Positions 46,955-56,737 of a DNA stretch of 64,000 bases are shown piece after piece. The notes under the pieces are model-generated. The model saw nothing but the letters and a program-made list of their open reading frames with translations. It ran no database searches and was not told the origin of the DNA. This DNA comes from CAJXZP01 sp041563475 (lineage in GTDB: Bacteria > Bacteroidota > Bacteroidia > Flavobacteriales_G > Salibacteraceae): positions 1 to 64,000 of the forward strand of contig JBFFMY010000005.1 of the NCBI GenBank assembly GCA_041563475.1. Direction: 5' to 3'. Numbering within the stretch: position 1 is the first letter of the stretch; the number at the start of each line of letters is the position of its first letter. Position numbers and translations under genes: made by a program.

Positions 46955-48070
46955 TTAATCCTTTCTTAACTCATCTAACTTTTTGGTTTCTTGTTCAAAC
47001 TTAGACCAAAGTTTTGAGCGATCAAGAGCATTCATGTAATTAATGATTTCGTCAATTTGTTTGGCCAGTTTTACATCTTTTGGGTTAATTTCCAATTTAA
47101 AGTCTTGTAATACTTGGGTGACTTTTGTCTTTTGTTTTCCTGGAAAAGTCTGAATATTGTAATGATAGGGTCGTTCTAAAATATTGATGTAAAAGTCATC
47201 CCAAGAAACCATATTCCTGTCCACGAAATACCGAATTAATTCGGGCAAATACGCCACATTTAAAAGGGAGACTGTTGGGGATATTTTAAAAGAAATATTC
47301 GAAAGTTTATGGATTTTTGCATAGTTGGAAATTATTCGGTCCCAATTTGTGCCACTTCTAATATACTCCCCTAAACTTTCAACGGCATCAATGCTTGCTA
47401 AAATCTCCACTTCCTTAAAATGGGTCCATAAATCTAAAACATTTTGGCCTTTAAAAGTTAAAACAGAAAAATTGGTGTTATAACGCAGTTTCATTTGCGA
47501 TGCTCCTTTCTCAATGAGCCAATTTAGCAGTTGGTAATGTTCTTCCGTAACCAAAGGCTCGCCACCAGCAAGGTATATTTCTTTAGCTCCTAATAAGGAT
47601 GGTCCAACCTTTTGGATAAAATCGGCATAGTTTTCTATGTTTTTGATAACAGCTTTTGAGCCCTTGTTGGTTCCAAGTTTTTTTGCATCCTCATACCAAG
47701 CCGAACTGGCTCCATGCCAACAGGTACGGCACTTAAAATTACACACATTTGAAAATCGTATGTCGAAGTAAATGGGAGGAGTAATATTTGAAATGTCTAC
47801 ATCAGGGTATTTTTCAAATGTTTCTTGACGAATACTTGTTCCTCCGGCCTCTTCCAGTTTAAAACAACTCGCACACCTATTATCACGTTCCCCTTTGGCA
47901 AACTTCTCACGAATTTGAGCAATGGAATCACCCTTCCAAATACTATCAAAATCATCTGTATTAATATTTCCGTATGGAATATTTGCTACGCAACAAGCCT
48001 TCGCAATTCCATCATCTCCAGTATGGAAATGAATCCAAGGCATTAGGCAATATGGCTTTTTTACAGTCAA
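46955..48070 (-). CDS. Twitch-domain radical SAM protein
   Basis: A 371-residue iron-sulfur enzyme family member. An N-terminal cysteine-bearing segment (CLMPWIHFHTG, KACCV, CASCFKLEEAGGTSIR) precedes the radical SAM core with CNFKCRTC as the cluster motif and EIYLAGGEPLVTEEH. The family (twitch-domain radical SAM) lacks known substrates; some members modify peptides or cofactors. No precursor peptide gene is visible nearby. It converges with fldA, separated by 8 bases. Confidence 0.85.
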   Translation of the reverse strand: MTVKKPYCLMPWIHFHTGDDGIAKACCVANIPYGNINTDDFDSIWKGDSIAQIREKFAKGERDNRCASCFKLEEAGGTSIRQETFEKYPDVDISNITPPIYFDIRFSNVCNFKCRTCWHGASSAWYEDAKKLGTNKGSKAVIKNIENYADFIQKVGPSLLGAKEIYLAGGEPLVTEEHYQLLNWLIEKGASQMKLRYNTNFSVLTFKGQNVLDLWTHFKEVEILASIDAVESLGEYIRSGTNWDRIISNYAKIHKLSNISFKISPTVSLLNVAYLPELIRYFVDRNMVSWDDFYINILERPYHYNIQTFPGKQKTKVTQVLQDFKLEINPKDVKLAKQIDEIINYMNALDRSKLWSKFEQETKKLDELRKD

Positions 48071-48184
48071 ATTTTTAGTTGCGAAATCAAATTTATTTAT
48101 GAGATCAAAAGTATCATTAATACCCTCATTGCCGAATGGTAAATGGTTGATTGTATATTTGTTTTTACAATTAAAAAATGCATC

Positions 48185-48952
48185 ATGATTACAGTTATTT
48201 CGCCTGCTAAAACACTCGACTTTAAAACCCCATTTATTTCTAAAATTGAATCAAAACCCTTTTTTGAAAAAGAACCTGAAGTAATTATGAAGAAACTAAA
48301 AGGGTTGTCTCGAAAAAAGATATCAACCTTAATGAGTTTGAGCGAAAAATTAGCGGACTTAAACTATCAACGCTACCAGATGTGGGATTCTGAGCCTGAT
48401 TCTGATAAAATTAGACAAGCAGTAATGATGTTTAAAGGAGAAGTTTATTTGGGGTTAGATGCACCCTCTTTAAATGAAAATGAAATTCAGTTTGCCCAAC
48501 AAAATTTGCGCATTTTATCTGGTTTATACGGGTATTTAAAACCTATGGATCAAATTCAAGCCTACCGTTTGGAGATGGGAACTAAAATTCCAGTGGGTAC
48601 GAAAAAGAATTTATATGAGTTTTGGGGAGAGAAAATAGCCAATGAAATAAATGCAGAATTGGAAATGCATGAATCAAAGGTGTTGGTAAATCTGGCTTCT
48701 AATGAATATTTCAAGGCTGCGAATGTGAAAAAAATCAACTACCCAATTATAACTCCAGTATTTAAGGACGCTAAGAACGGAGAATTTAAAATGATTTCCT
48801 TTTTTGCGAAAAAGGCCAGAGGGACTATGTCTAGATGGATAATTCAAAATGAAGTGAATGAACCAAAAAGGCTTATGGAATTTTCCGAAGATGGTTATGG
48901 CTATAATGATTTGTTGAGTTCAGGAAATGAGATTGTTTTTACTCGCGGGTAA
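48185..48952 (+). CDS. yaaA: Peroxide stress protein YaaA
   Basis: A 255-residue cytoplasmic protein of the YaaA/UPF0246 family, which limits iron-driven damage during peroxide stress and binds DNA. MITVISPAKTLDF at the start, GEVYLGLDAPSL, LSGLYGYLKPMDQIQAYRLEMGTK, NLYEFWG and NLASNEYFKA are all typical. The ATG at 48185 was chosen over an in-frame start at 48143 because the family begins at this methionine. Confidence 0.95.
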   Translation: MITVISPAKTLDFKTPFISKIESKPFFEKEPEVIMKKLKGLSRKKISTLMSLSEKLADLNYQRYQMWDSEPDSDKIRQAVMMFKGEVYLGLDAPSLNENEIQFAQQNLRILSGLYGYLKPMDQIQAYRLEMGTKIPVGTKKNLYEFWGEKIANEINAELEMHESKVLVNLASNEYFKAANVKKINYPIITPVFKDAKNGEFKMISFFAKKARGTMSRWIIQNEVNEPKRLMEFSEDGYGYNDLLSSGNEIVFTRG

Positions 48953-49068
48953 TGGTTGCTTGAAAATAAAATTTCAAGAAAATAAAATTAAAAATATGTT
49001 TCTTTATCCCTGTAACACAGCATAACTGAATTTCTCTTTTACCAATTAATTCTGTTACCTTCGTTTCC

Positions 49069-51603
49069 ATGCACAAAACCAATAAATGGATGCGAAAAAT
49101 CAAATTTATTTTGGTATTCACCAGTATTATTTTCGGTGCGTATTTCCTAACCAGTTTTGTGAGTAGTTCTTTTTCTGGAGAAACTAAAATTACAGAAATT
49201 GAAAATCCAACTACCAGTAATCCATTAAATTGGGAAAACCCTACAGTAGAAATCAAACATCATTTTGCGTCAAATAATTGCACTTCTTGCCATTATCAAT
49301 TGGAACATATCCGAGCTGAAAACTCTGGGATGATGCAGGAGATTCTAGAAATTTCAGAAAAGGCTGGTGCACCGGGAAACGACTGTATTGTATGTCATGG
49401 AGGAAATCCAAACGGAACTCGTGAAAATACTGCGCATATTGGTATAGCAGAGTATTTTAAAACAAATCCAGGACCTAAAAACTTTTATCCAGAACCTAGT
49501 AGCCCTTGGATTAATGAAAATACCTGTGGACTTTGTCATGTGGAGCATGTAAAAACGCAGTTTACATCTTTAATGTTTACGGAGGCGGGTAAGATTCAAG
49601 GTACCTTATGGGGTTTCGGAGGTATGAATGGGTATAATCATGATATTGGTAATTACGATGTGGAAGAAGTGTCTGTTCATGAACGTTTAGGTACGGATGT
49701 GTACAAAGACTATATGGAAGAATTAAGAGAATTAGAACCTCAAATCTTTCCAAGTAAAATGAAACAACTCCCTGCTGCGCCAACTGCAGATGAGGTTATG
49801 GAAAATCCTCAGTTAGCAGTCTATACCTATTTGCGCCAAGAATGCCAACGCTGTCATACGGGAAATAAAGGGCGTCAAAAACGAGGAGATTATCGTGGGA
49901 TGGGGTGTAGTTCATGCCATATTCCTTACGGTAATGAAGGTATTTATGAAGGAAGGGATCCCATGATTAACGGAAAAGGGAAATTATTGGTTCATTCCAT
50001 TCAAGGAACAAGGGAAGCCAAAGTAACCGTTCACGAAAAACAATATTCAGGAGTGCCAGTGGAAACTTGCACTACTTGTCATGATAGAGGAAAACGTATA
50101 GGCACTTCGTATCAAGGGTTAATGGAAACAGCATATTCATCCCCATTTATGGGAGATGGAGAAAACCAACCGAAATTACATTCAAAAAATTATTTACACT
50201 TAAAATCAGATGTACACTTAAGAAAAGGAATGTTATGCCAAGATTGCCATACTTCAGGCGATGTGCATAGTGATGGTAGTTTGGTAGGGACAACATTAGC
50301 TCCGGTAGAAATTGAATGCCAAGATTGTCACGGAACGCCATCAAAATACCCATGGGAATTAGCTATAGGATATGGTGATGAGGTGGGAGGTCTCCCAAAT
50401 AAAAGAACAGAGCCAAGAGGGGTGACATTTGAATTAGCGAAGCACATACGTCAAGGAACAGTTTACGATCCAGAAGATGGGTATTTAATTACCGCTAGAG
50501 GGAACGCATTGCCTAACGTAGTTAAAAAGGGAGATACCATTATTTTACATTCAGCTACTGGAAAGGACCTTTCTATTAAACCGCTAAAATATTTGGTTGA
50601 AAATGATGAACTGAGTTTAGAAGCTGAGGTTGCCATGGTAACGGTTGAAAAGCATACGGAGGAATTGGAATGTTATACCTGCCATGCGACATGGGCTCCT
50701 CAATGCTACGGCTGTCATGTTAAGGTGGATTATTCAAAAGAGTGTTCCCAAAAGCCCGATTGGGTGGCTATGGGAGCTGATCATGATGAACACGGTTTAA
50801 CAGCGGATGCGAGAGGTGAATTGGAAAATTATTTAATTGATGGCGAGGTAAGTGAATCAAGAAGCTATTTGCGTTGGGAAAACCCACCCTTGGTAAGAAA
50901 TGGAGAAAATAGAATTTCACCAGCAATTCCAGGATGTCAGACAACTATTACCGTTATTGGGAAAAATGGAGAACCTTTATTAGTGAACGAAATATTTAAA
51001 ATTCCGAATGTAGAGGGAGCAGGGGAAGAAGGCCAACTTGGGATTGATGTTTCTCCTGTTCAACCTCATACGGTACAAAAAGAATCTCGGGCGTGCGAAA
51101 GTTGTCATACCAATCCCCAAAGTATGGGTTACGGAATCGAAGGAGGTACAATCTATGAGGATCCTTCAAAAGATTTTGATGTGGAAATTGGTTCTGGAGC
51201 GGGATCTCCTTTAGCTCAAAATACTCAAACGCAAGTTCCAGGTATACCCAATTTAACTATGGATTGGTCTAGATTTGTTACAGAAGATGGAGTTCAACTG
51301 CAAACGGTGGGGCATCATTTTAAGAATTCACGCCCGCTAAATAATGAAGAGCGTCAAAAACTGGATAGACGTGGGGTTTGTTTGGCTTGCCATCAAACTA
51401 TTCCAAATGGGAGTTTGGCCGTTGATCTTTTGCACCATGTAAAGGAAGTAAGTGGACAAGAAGTTGGAACAGATGATCATATTGGGATTTTGAATAAAAT
51501 TCTTCTTTTGGGGGCTTGGGTCCAAGTCTCATTTGGATTAGGTATTATTATGATACTATTTTTGATTTGGAAACGTCTGAGAAAAAGTAAAGCAAATTCT
51601 TAA
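49069..51603 (+). CDS. Membrane-anchored multiheme cytochrome c with twelve CxxCH motifs
   Basis: An 844-residue periplasmic electron-transfer protein. A hydrophobic N-terminal segment lies near 10-32 and a second near 815-836 followed by a basic tail (WKRLRKSKANS), so it is anchored in the inner membrane. Twelve heme c motifs are visible, in order: CTSCH, CIVCH, CGLCH, CQRCH, CSSCH, CTTCH, CQDCH, CQDCH, CYTCH, CYGCH, CESCH, CLACH. A CYTCHATWAPQCYGCH pair is close-spaced. No catalytic CxxCK was seen. The electron partners are unknown; the next gene is a broken barrel. Confidence 0.93.
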   Translation: MHKTNKWMRKIKFILVFTSIIFGAYFLTSFVSSSFSGETKITEIENPTTSNPLNWENPTVEIKHHFASNNCTSCHYQLEHIRAENSGMMQEILEISEKAGAPGNDCIVCHGGNPNGTRENTAHIGIAEYFKTNPGPKNFYPEPSSPWINENTCGLCHVEHVKTQFTSLMFTEAGKIQGTLWGFGGMNGYNHDIGNYDVEEVSVHERLGTDVYKDYMEELRELEPQIFPSKMKQLPAAPTADEVMENPQLAVYTYLRQECQRCHTGNKGRQKRGDYRGMGCSSCHIPYGNEGIYEGRDPMINGKGKLLVHSIQGTREAKVTVHEKQYSGVPVETCTTCHDRGKRIGTSYQGLMETAYSSPFMGDGENQPKLHSKNYLHLKSDVHLRKGMLCQDCHTSGDVHSDGSLVGTTLAPVEIECQDCHGTPSKYPWELAIGYGDEVGGLPNKRTEPRGVTFELAKHIRQGTVYDPEDGYLITARGNALPNVVKKGDTIILHSATGKDLSIKPLKYLVENDELSLEAEVAMVTVEKHTEELECYTCHATWAPQCYGCHVKVDYSKECSQKPDWVAMGADHDEHGLTADARGELENYLIDGEVSESRSYLRWENPPLVRNGENRISPAIPGCQTTITVIGKNGEPLLVNEIFKIPNVEGAGEEGQLGIDVSPVQPHTVQKESRACESCHTNPQSMGYGIEGGTIYEDPSKDFDVEIGSGAGSPLAQNTQTQVPGIPNLTMDWSRFVTEDGVQLQTVGHHFKNSRPLNNEERQKLDRRGVCLACHQTIPNGSLAVDLLHHVKEVSGQEVGTDDHIGILNKILLLGAWVQVSFGLGIIMILFLIWKRLRKSKANS

Positions 51604-51629
51604 CTTTTAAAATTTAAAACCCCATAATT

Positions 51630-52238
51630 ATGAAATATTTGAATTTTAACCTCTTGATTTTGCTGTTTGTAAGTCTTTTCGTGATGAAAAATGGAAAATC
51701 GCAAAACATTACTGTTGATTTTGATATTGGAATTGGCGCATCTTATATCGTAGAGAATATTCAAGATGGAAACCGTGAATTATCCCCCTCTTTTAGTTCC
51801 GGATTTGGATTGAAATATATGGCCTAAGAGGCTTATTTCGGATTTCATCTTAAATTTTTATACATAACCACAACATTTGATTCTTACTATAGAAATGGTA
51901 ATATTGCTAGTTTTACATCTTCCTTTATGTTAGAACATTTAAATAATACTAAAAGGTGGAACATTGGTTACAATTTTGGAATGGGCTTTACCTCTGAAAA
52001 ATATAAGGTTCAAGGGTATGAATTTGAGGGGTATTCCTATGAAGATAAACGTGGTTTCATGAGCATTTCAGCCGCTGGAATCTTGTCGTATAAAGCCGGT
52101 GAGCGAAGTAATATACGTTTGTCTCCTATGGTGTTATGGACTGACCCGATTAATACTTTTAAACCTAATTATTGGGTTCCCGGAGGAGAGGATATAAGTT
52201 TTTTGGTGCTTTTAGGATTTGAGTATAGGTTGAAGTAA
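51630..52238 (+). pseudogene. Outer-membrane beta-barrel gene interrupted by an in-frame stop
   Basis: The frame from ATG 51630 runs through a signal peptide (ending NGKSQ) and barrel-like strands to TAA at 51825-51827. It then stays open in the same frame (AYFGFHLKFLYITTTFDSYY...) to a normal C-terminus GFEYRLK at 52238. The second half also has an internal ATG at 51927, giving a 103-residue piece. A single nonsense change in a protein of about 202 residues explains everything. It lies 26 bases after the multiheme cytochrome gene and could once have been its outer-membrane partner (inference). Confidence 0.8.
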
Positions 52239-52306
52239 CTCAATATTTATTTATAGAATTCAAAAGCGAGTATTTCCTTTCATGAAGCTATTAGTATCAA
52301 AAAGTA

Positions 52307-52381
52307 ATGCGAAAAACCGTTAAGGATTTTAGTGAAGAGTATCAAAGTTGGGACAACCACTATGAGCTAATACTTGGTTAG
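52307..52381 (+). CDS. Possible 24-residue peptide ORF
   Basis: ATG 52307 to TAG 52381 encodes MRKTVKDFSEEYQSWDNHYE and four more residues. It lies in a 184-base gap with no recognised homology, and the putative promoter of the next gene overlaps its end. It may be a remnant or chance. Confidence 0.15.
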   Translation: MRKTVKDFSEEYQSWDNHYELILG

Positions 52382-52406
52382 TTTAAAGTAAATCTAATTA
52401 CTTTTG
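52374..52406 (+). promoter_or_regulatory. Promoter candidate for the dihydrouridine synthase gene
   Basis: TACTTTTG (52399-52406) is an exact TAnnTTTG minus-7 element. TTG at 52374-52376 is 22 bases upstream, slightly longer than the usual spacing. The ATG follows 16 bases later. Confidence 0.5.
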
Positions 52407-52422
52407 AGCCCTGAATTTTCGC

Positions 52423-53382
52423 ATGAATAAAAAGCTAATTTCATCTCCATTACAAGGTTTTACAGATTATAGGTTTCGTAATGCTATCCATGACTTATTC
52501 GGTGGAATTGATGCGTATTATGCGCCTTACATTCGGTTGTATGGAAAACTAGAAATTAAGTCTGGTTACCAACGTGATTTACAACCAGAGAATAACCTCG
52601 TTCCAGAATTGATTCCTCAGGTTATGACGAATAGTGCCGAGGAATTTTTGTTCGTTACAAAATATGTTCAGGATTTGGGGTATAAAGAACTAAATTGGAA
52701 TCTGGGTTGCCCATACCCTATGGCAACTAAAAAGGGAATGGGATCGGGACTTATTCATGATGCACGAAAAATTGATGAAATATTGGATGAGGTACATTCT
52801 AAATCAGATATAGTTGTTTCCATGAAAATGCGGATGGGTTACGAAACTCCGGAGGAAATATTAGATGTATTTCCCATATTGGATAAATACCCATTAAAAA
52901 ACGTGGCAATTCATGCCCGAATTGGGAAGCAGTTATATCGTGGTACGGTAGATTTGGAATCATTTGAAAATTGCCTAGGAAAATCCAAACATCTCATTTA
53001 TTACAATGGGGATATTACAACCGTAAATCAGTATAATGAAATGGTAGAAAGGTTTCCTAGTATTGATCATTTTATGATTGGTCGGGGATTAATATCCGAC
53101 CCATTCTTGCCAATGATGATAAAAAAAAATCAAACAGATTACCCAGATAATCGAGTGGAGTTATTAGGACAATTTCACGACTCCTTATTTCAACAATATG
53201 ATGAAGCTCTTTCAGGTTCCAGCCATGTTTTGTCTAAAATGTTGAATTTTTGGGAATATTTCTCTTTAACCTTTGAAAATCCGCAAAAGGCCTTTAAAAA
53301 GATTAAAAAGGCAAAAAACATAATTGCATACAAGGTTGCGGTTAGAGATATTTTAAACACTGAAATTCAACACTTTAAATAA
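52423..53382 (+). CDS. tRNA-dihydrouridine synthase
   Basis: A 319-residue FMN enzyme that reduces uridine to dihydrouridine in tRNA D-loops. The barrel begins SPLQGFTDYRFRNA. The catalytic-cysteine motif is LNWNLGCPYPMATKKGMGSGL, followed by VSMKMRMGYE, IHARIGKQLYRGTVD, YNGDITT and MIGRGLISDP (FMN phosphate site). It matches the Dus family as a whole; assignment to a DusA, B or C subtype is not possible by eye. Confidence 0.94.
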   Translation: MNKKLISSPLQGFTDYRFRNAIHDLFGGIDAYYAPYIRLYGKLEIKSGYQRDLQPENNLVPELIPQVMTNSAEEFLFVTKYVQDLGYKELNWNLGCPYPMATKKGMGSGLIHDARKIDEILDEVHSKSDIVVSMKMRMGYETPEEILDVFPILDKYPLKNVAIHARIGKQLYRGTVDLESFENCLGKSKHLIYYNGDITTVNQYNEMVERFPSIDHFMIGRGLISDPFLPMMIKKNQTDYPDNRVELLGQFHDSLFQQYDEALSGSSHVLSKMLNFWEYFSLTFENPQKAFKKIKKAKNIIAYKVAVRDILNTEIQHFK

Positions 53383-53444
53383 GGTTTGACTAGGGAGTAT
53401 TTTTCTTTTTTTATTTCTATAAGTTTGTGTCAAATAATTCATCA

Positions 53445-54365
53445 ATGATACGTACTATATTTATTTTGCTTTTCAGTATTGTGGTTGTACCCTTCGTTTC
53501 CGTTTTTTTTGGGGAGTCTTTAACAAACCAACAAGTTGATATTTTAAAAACTTCCGCGCTCATTGCCTTCGGCATTGCACTAGTTTGTTTTGCGCTTAGC
53601 GAATTAACCAATAACTACAGCCAAACGGATAAAATTTGGAGTATTGCTCCAGTAATATATGGATGGTATATCGCTTATGCAGGAGAGTGGAATGAGAGGG
53701 CTGTTTTAATGGCCGTATTAATTACGATTTGGGGAGTTCGTTTAACCTACAATTTTGGAAGAAGAGGTGGATATAATTGGAAATTTTGGACGGGAGAAGA
53801 AGATTATCGTTGGGAAGTTTTACGTAATAATGATATTTTCAAAGGACGTAAATGGAGGTGGAAATTTTTTAATCTTTTTTTTATTTCCTTATATCAAAAC
53901 GGACTCATTTATCTCATAGTGGTTCCATGTATTGCCGTTTTATCAAATTCTAAAAACCCAGTCGGAATTTGGGATGTTTTGCTCTCCTTTGCTTTATTAG
54001 GCTTTGTGATTATTGAGTTCATTGCCGATAAACAGCAATTCGTATTTCAAGCTAAAAAGCATGAAATTTTCATTTCAGGTAAACCATTACCTGAGCTTTA
54101 TGTTACCGGATTTATTAAAAGCGGTTTTTGGAAATATATGCGCCATCCGAATTATATGGCCGAACAAGCGGTTTGGATTTGTATTTATGGTTTTAGCGTT
54201 GTAGCCACCGGTGATTTTATTAATTGGTCAATGGTTGGCTGTTTATTGTTACTTATTCTGTTTAACAGCAGTGCCGATTTTAGTGAAGGAATTTCCGCAA
54301 AAAAATACCCGGAATACAAAGATTACCAAGCTAACGTTGGTAGGTTTTTGCCCAAGCTGAACTAG
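53445..54365 (+). CDS. DUF1295 (steroid 5-alpha reductase-like) membrane protein
   Basis: A 306-residue inner-membrane protein with multiple hydrophobic segments. The family motifs are DKIWSIAPVIYGW, WGVRLTYNFGRRGGYNWKFWTGEEDYRWE and FWKYMRHPNYMAEQAVW, the last resembling the NADPH-binding end of isoprenylcysteine methyltransferases and 5-alpha reductases. The substrate is unknown. ATG 53445 is preferred over GTG 53427, because a TAAGTTTG minus-7-like element (53420-53427) overlaps the GTG. Confidence 0.9.
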   Translation: MIRTIFILLFSIVVVPFVSVFFGESLTNQQVDILKTSALIAFGIALVCFALSELTNNYSQTDKIWSIAPVIYGWYIAYAGEWNERAVLMAVLITIWGVRLTYNFGRRGGYNWKFWTGEEDYRWEVLRNNDIFKGRKWRWKFFNLFFISLYQNGLIYLIVVPCIAVLSNSKNPVGIWDVLLSFALLGFVIIEFIADKQQFVFQAKKHEIFISGKPLPELYVTGFIKSGFWKYMRHPNYMAEQAVWICIYGFSVVATGDFINWSMVGCLLLLILFNSSADFSEGISAKKYPEYKDYQANVGRFLPKLN

Positions 54366-54482
54366 TTCATGGTTCTCTATTGTTTGATTTACGCAAAGTA
54401 AAATCTCACGTATAACTTTTAGGCATGGAGAATGGTCTATAATGGAGATTACACTATTTTCGAATTTCAATTAGTTAACAAA

Positions 54483-55346
54483 ATGGCGTCAGGATTTTTC
54501 GCATTACTAGATGATATTTCCGCTTTAATGGATGATGTGGCATCCATGAGTAAAATTGCAACGAAAAAAACAGCGGGTATTTTGGGCGATGATTTGGCCG
54601 TGAATGCGGAAAAAGCTTCAGGTTTTGTTTCTTCTAGAGAAATTCCTGTTTTATGGGCCATTACAAAAGGTTCGTTTTTAAATAAACTTATTATACTGCC
54701 TTTTGCATTTTTGCTTAGTGCTTTTGTTCCTTGGCTTATCACACTTGTTCTTGTGCTTGGCGGAGTCTATTTGGCGTATGAAGGAGTGGAGAAAATTTAC
54801 GCGTATTTATTTCCGCATACACACGCAATTACGGTGGAGAGTGGAAAAAATTTAACTAACGAGGAAATCCTAGAATTAGAGAAGGCCAAGGTGAAATCTG
54901 CTATTTTCACTGATTTTATACTTTCTGTTGAGATTGTCATTATTGCCTTAGGATCTGTATTAGAAAGACCAATTATCACTCAGGTTTTGGTGGTTAGTTT
55001 CATCGCCATAGTAACTACTATTGGCGTTTATGGTGTAGTTGCCGTAATCGTTAGAATGGATGATGCGGGATTTTATTTAATGAGAAAAAATGAAAAAGGT
55101 TTTCTTAATCAATTCGGAAATCTTTTGATTCATGCACTTCCGTGGGTTATAAAGTCTTTAGGCCTTATAGGTACTATTGCCTTGTTGCTCGTTTCTGGTG
55201 GGATTTTCGTTCACAAGGTGGATTTTCTTCATCATTTAGTATTGCCACTACCTACTATTTTAATGGAGTTTATTACGGCTTTACTGGTGGGTTTTGTTGC
55301 CTTAATAGTAGTGAAATTACTTAAATCTGTAAGGAATAAAAATTGA
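54483..55346 (+). CDS. DUF808/YedI family membrane protein
   Basis: A 287-residue inner-membrane protein. ASGFFALLDDISALMDDVASMSKIATKKTAGILGDDLAVNAEKASG at the N-terminus is the family signature (read here in pieces: FFALLDDISALMDD, KTAGILGDDLAVNAEK). At least six hydrophobic segments follow, with PHTHAITVESGKN in a loop. Function is unknown. ATG 54483 was chosen over an in-frame ATG at 54432 because the family begins at this point. Confidence 0.9.
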   Translation: MASGFFALLDDISALMDDVASMSKIATKKTAGILGDDLAVNAEKASGFVSSREIPVLWAITKGSFLNKLIILPFAFLLSAFVPWLITLVLVLGGVYLAYEGVEKIYAYLFPHTHAITVESGKNLTNEEILELEKAKVKSAIFTDFILSVEIVIIALGSVLERPIITQVLVVSFIAIVTTIGVYGVVAVIVRMDDAGFYLMRKNEKGFLNQFGNLLIHALPWVIKSLGLIGTIALLLVSGGIFVHKVDFLHHLVLPLPTILMEFITALLVGFVALIVVKLLKSVRNKN

Positions 55347-55481
55347 ATTTTTCATTTTAGCTTTAATATCTACTTTTGAATAAACAATCAGCCTATTTAT
55401 GGATTGGTATAATAATTGACAATACAAGTTTAAACCATACTCTTTATTTGGCATATCTTTACATCACTAAAATCAACTAAA

Positions 55482-56186
55482 TTGAAAACATTACCAACCA
55501 TTATCCTATTAACCATCGCTTCATTAAGTTTTGGTCAAAAACCTAAATTTGATTATCCTGATACCCTTTGGGTGTATGGAATATCTGAAGACCCAACTTA
55601 TGGAATCACTCCAGAAAACCCTATAAAAGTTGGAGGAGGAGTTTTCCCAAAACATGTTTTTCGCTATTTAAGTAGCCTAACAAATACAGATGGAACGAAT
55701 GTTTCATTTGAATTTATTGGCGAATGTTGTAATGAAATTACCAATAGGGAGGAGCCATATACTTCATACGCAATACGTGTTTCTGAAGGAAAGAAGACAA
55801 CTCTTTATTTTGATAGTTACGAATGGGAGGAACCAAAGATTATTGCCGGATATAATTGGAATGAAACGCGTAAGGGATATTATGGAGAATTGAATAGTGA
55901 TTCAATTTCAGAAGGAAAGGGTGTTTATTTTTACCCCAATGGAACGTATTACAAAGGAATGTGGAAAAGTGGTAAATATCAAGGTAAAGGCACACTAACT
56001 TACGCGGATGGAAAGAAGTTTGTGGGTTTATGGGTTTCTGGAAAAAGAAACGGGTTTGGCCGAGAATATTATGCCCCCAATTCATCCATCAAATACATCG
56101 AAGGCTATTTTGAAAATGATAAACCAAAAGGCGATTTTTTCATTATGAATTCTGATGGTACTAAATCAAAAAAGGAATATAAGTAG
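55482..56186 (+). CDS. Secreted MORN-repeat protein
   Basis: A 234-residue exported protein starting with TTG 55482; the signal peptide ends SLSFGQ. The C-terminal half holds three to four MORN repeats (GKGVYFYPNGTYYKGMWKSG, YQGKGTLTYADGKKFVGLW, GFGREYY...YIEGYFEND). MORN units are common in Bacteroidota surface proteins and have no single function. The N-terminal half (FDYPDTLWVYG to SYEWEEP) is not recognised. It converges with the broken gene at 56227. Confidence 0.82.
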   Translation: MKTLPTIILLTIASLSFGQKPKFDYPDTLWVYGISEDPTYGITPENPIKVGGGVFPKHVFRYLSSLTNTDGTNVSFEFIGECCNEITNREEPYTSYAIRVSEGKKTTLYFDSYEWEEPKIIAGYNWNETRKGYYGELNSDSISEGKGVYFYPNGTYYKGMWKSGKYQGKGTLTYADGKKFVGLWVSGKRNGFGREYYAPNSSIKYIEGYFENDKPKGDFFIMNSDGTKSKKEYK

Positions 56187-56226
56187 ATTTCTGAAATTAA
56201 TTTCCGGTTCTTTTTTGAGTAATTAA

Positions 56227-56662
56227 TCAGTTATTTCTTAGGGTTCGGCTTGTTATGTCTTCATCATACCTCGTAATGAATTTATCGATATCTTCCTCGT
56301 TTAAATGCCAGTCAGAATCTATAACTTCGTCAATTATCAACCGTTCCATAATTATTCTGTAGTGCAATTTGGATTCTGATGATTTTTCTGAATCAGTAAA
56401 AAACACCTTCACATAATCATCACCGAAATATTGAGGTGTTTCATTATCATTTTTATGTATGTACATTATTTCCTTATCCGACATTAAGTCATAAATGTAG
56501 AAATAGCCTGCAGAATGTTTTAGTTTTAAAACCTGTTGTTTCTTGACAGTTACAAATCCTTTTTTATAATCAAATTTGATCTCACTTGTAAGTGATTTCT
56601 TGAGCGGTAATCCCAAAGGCTAGGAATAGTAATATTAGTACAGTCCCAAAAGACTTATACAC
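56227..56662 (-). pseudogene. Small secreted protein gene split by a frameshift near its signal peptide
   Basis: The 129-codon frame starting near 56616 has no signal peptide and begins abruptly. In another frame just upstream, GTG 56662 encodes a signal peptide YKSFGTVLILLFLAFGITAQ followed by EITYK, then stops at TGA (56584-56582). The remaining frame continues EIKFDYKKGFVTVKK and onward to LRNN. Joining the two by one shift between 56584 and 56614 gives a normal exported protein of about 145 residues. It is acidic, with no recognised domain. Confidence 0.6.
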
Positions 56663-56737
56663 TGCAGTACGATTTTTTTGTGGTTATTGGTTTGTGTTTG
56701 CTTTGTTTTCTACAAGTTTGCTTGATTCAACATTACG

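Noticed and set aside
46955..48070. RiPP biosynthetic cluster around the radical SAM gene
   Set aside because: No short precursor peptide, transporter or second maturase is encoded nearby; the neighbours are flavodoxin and yaaA.
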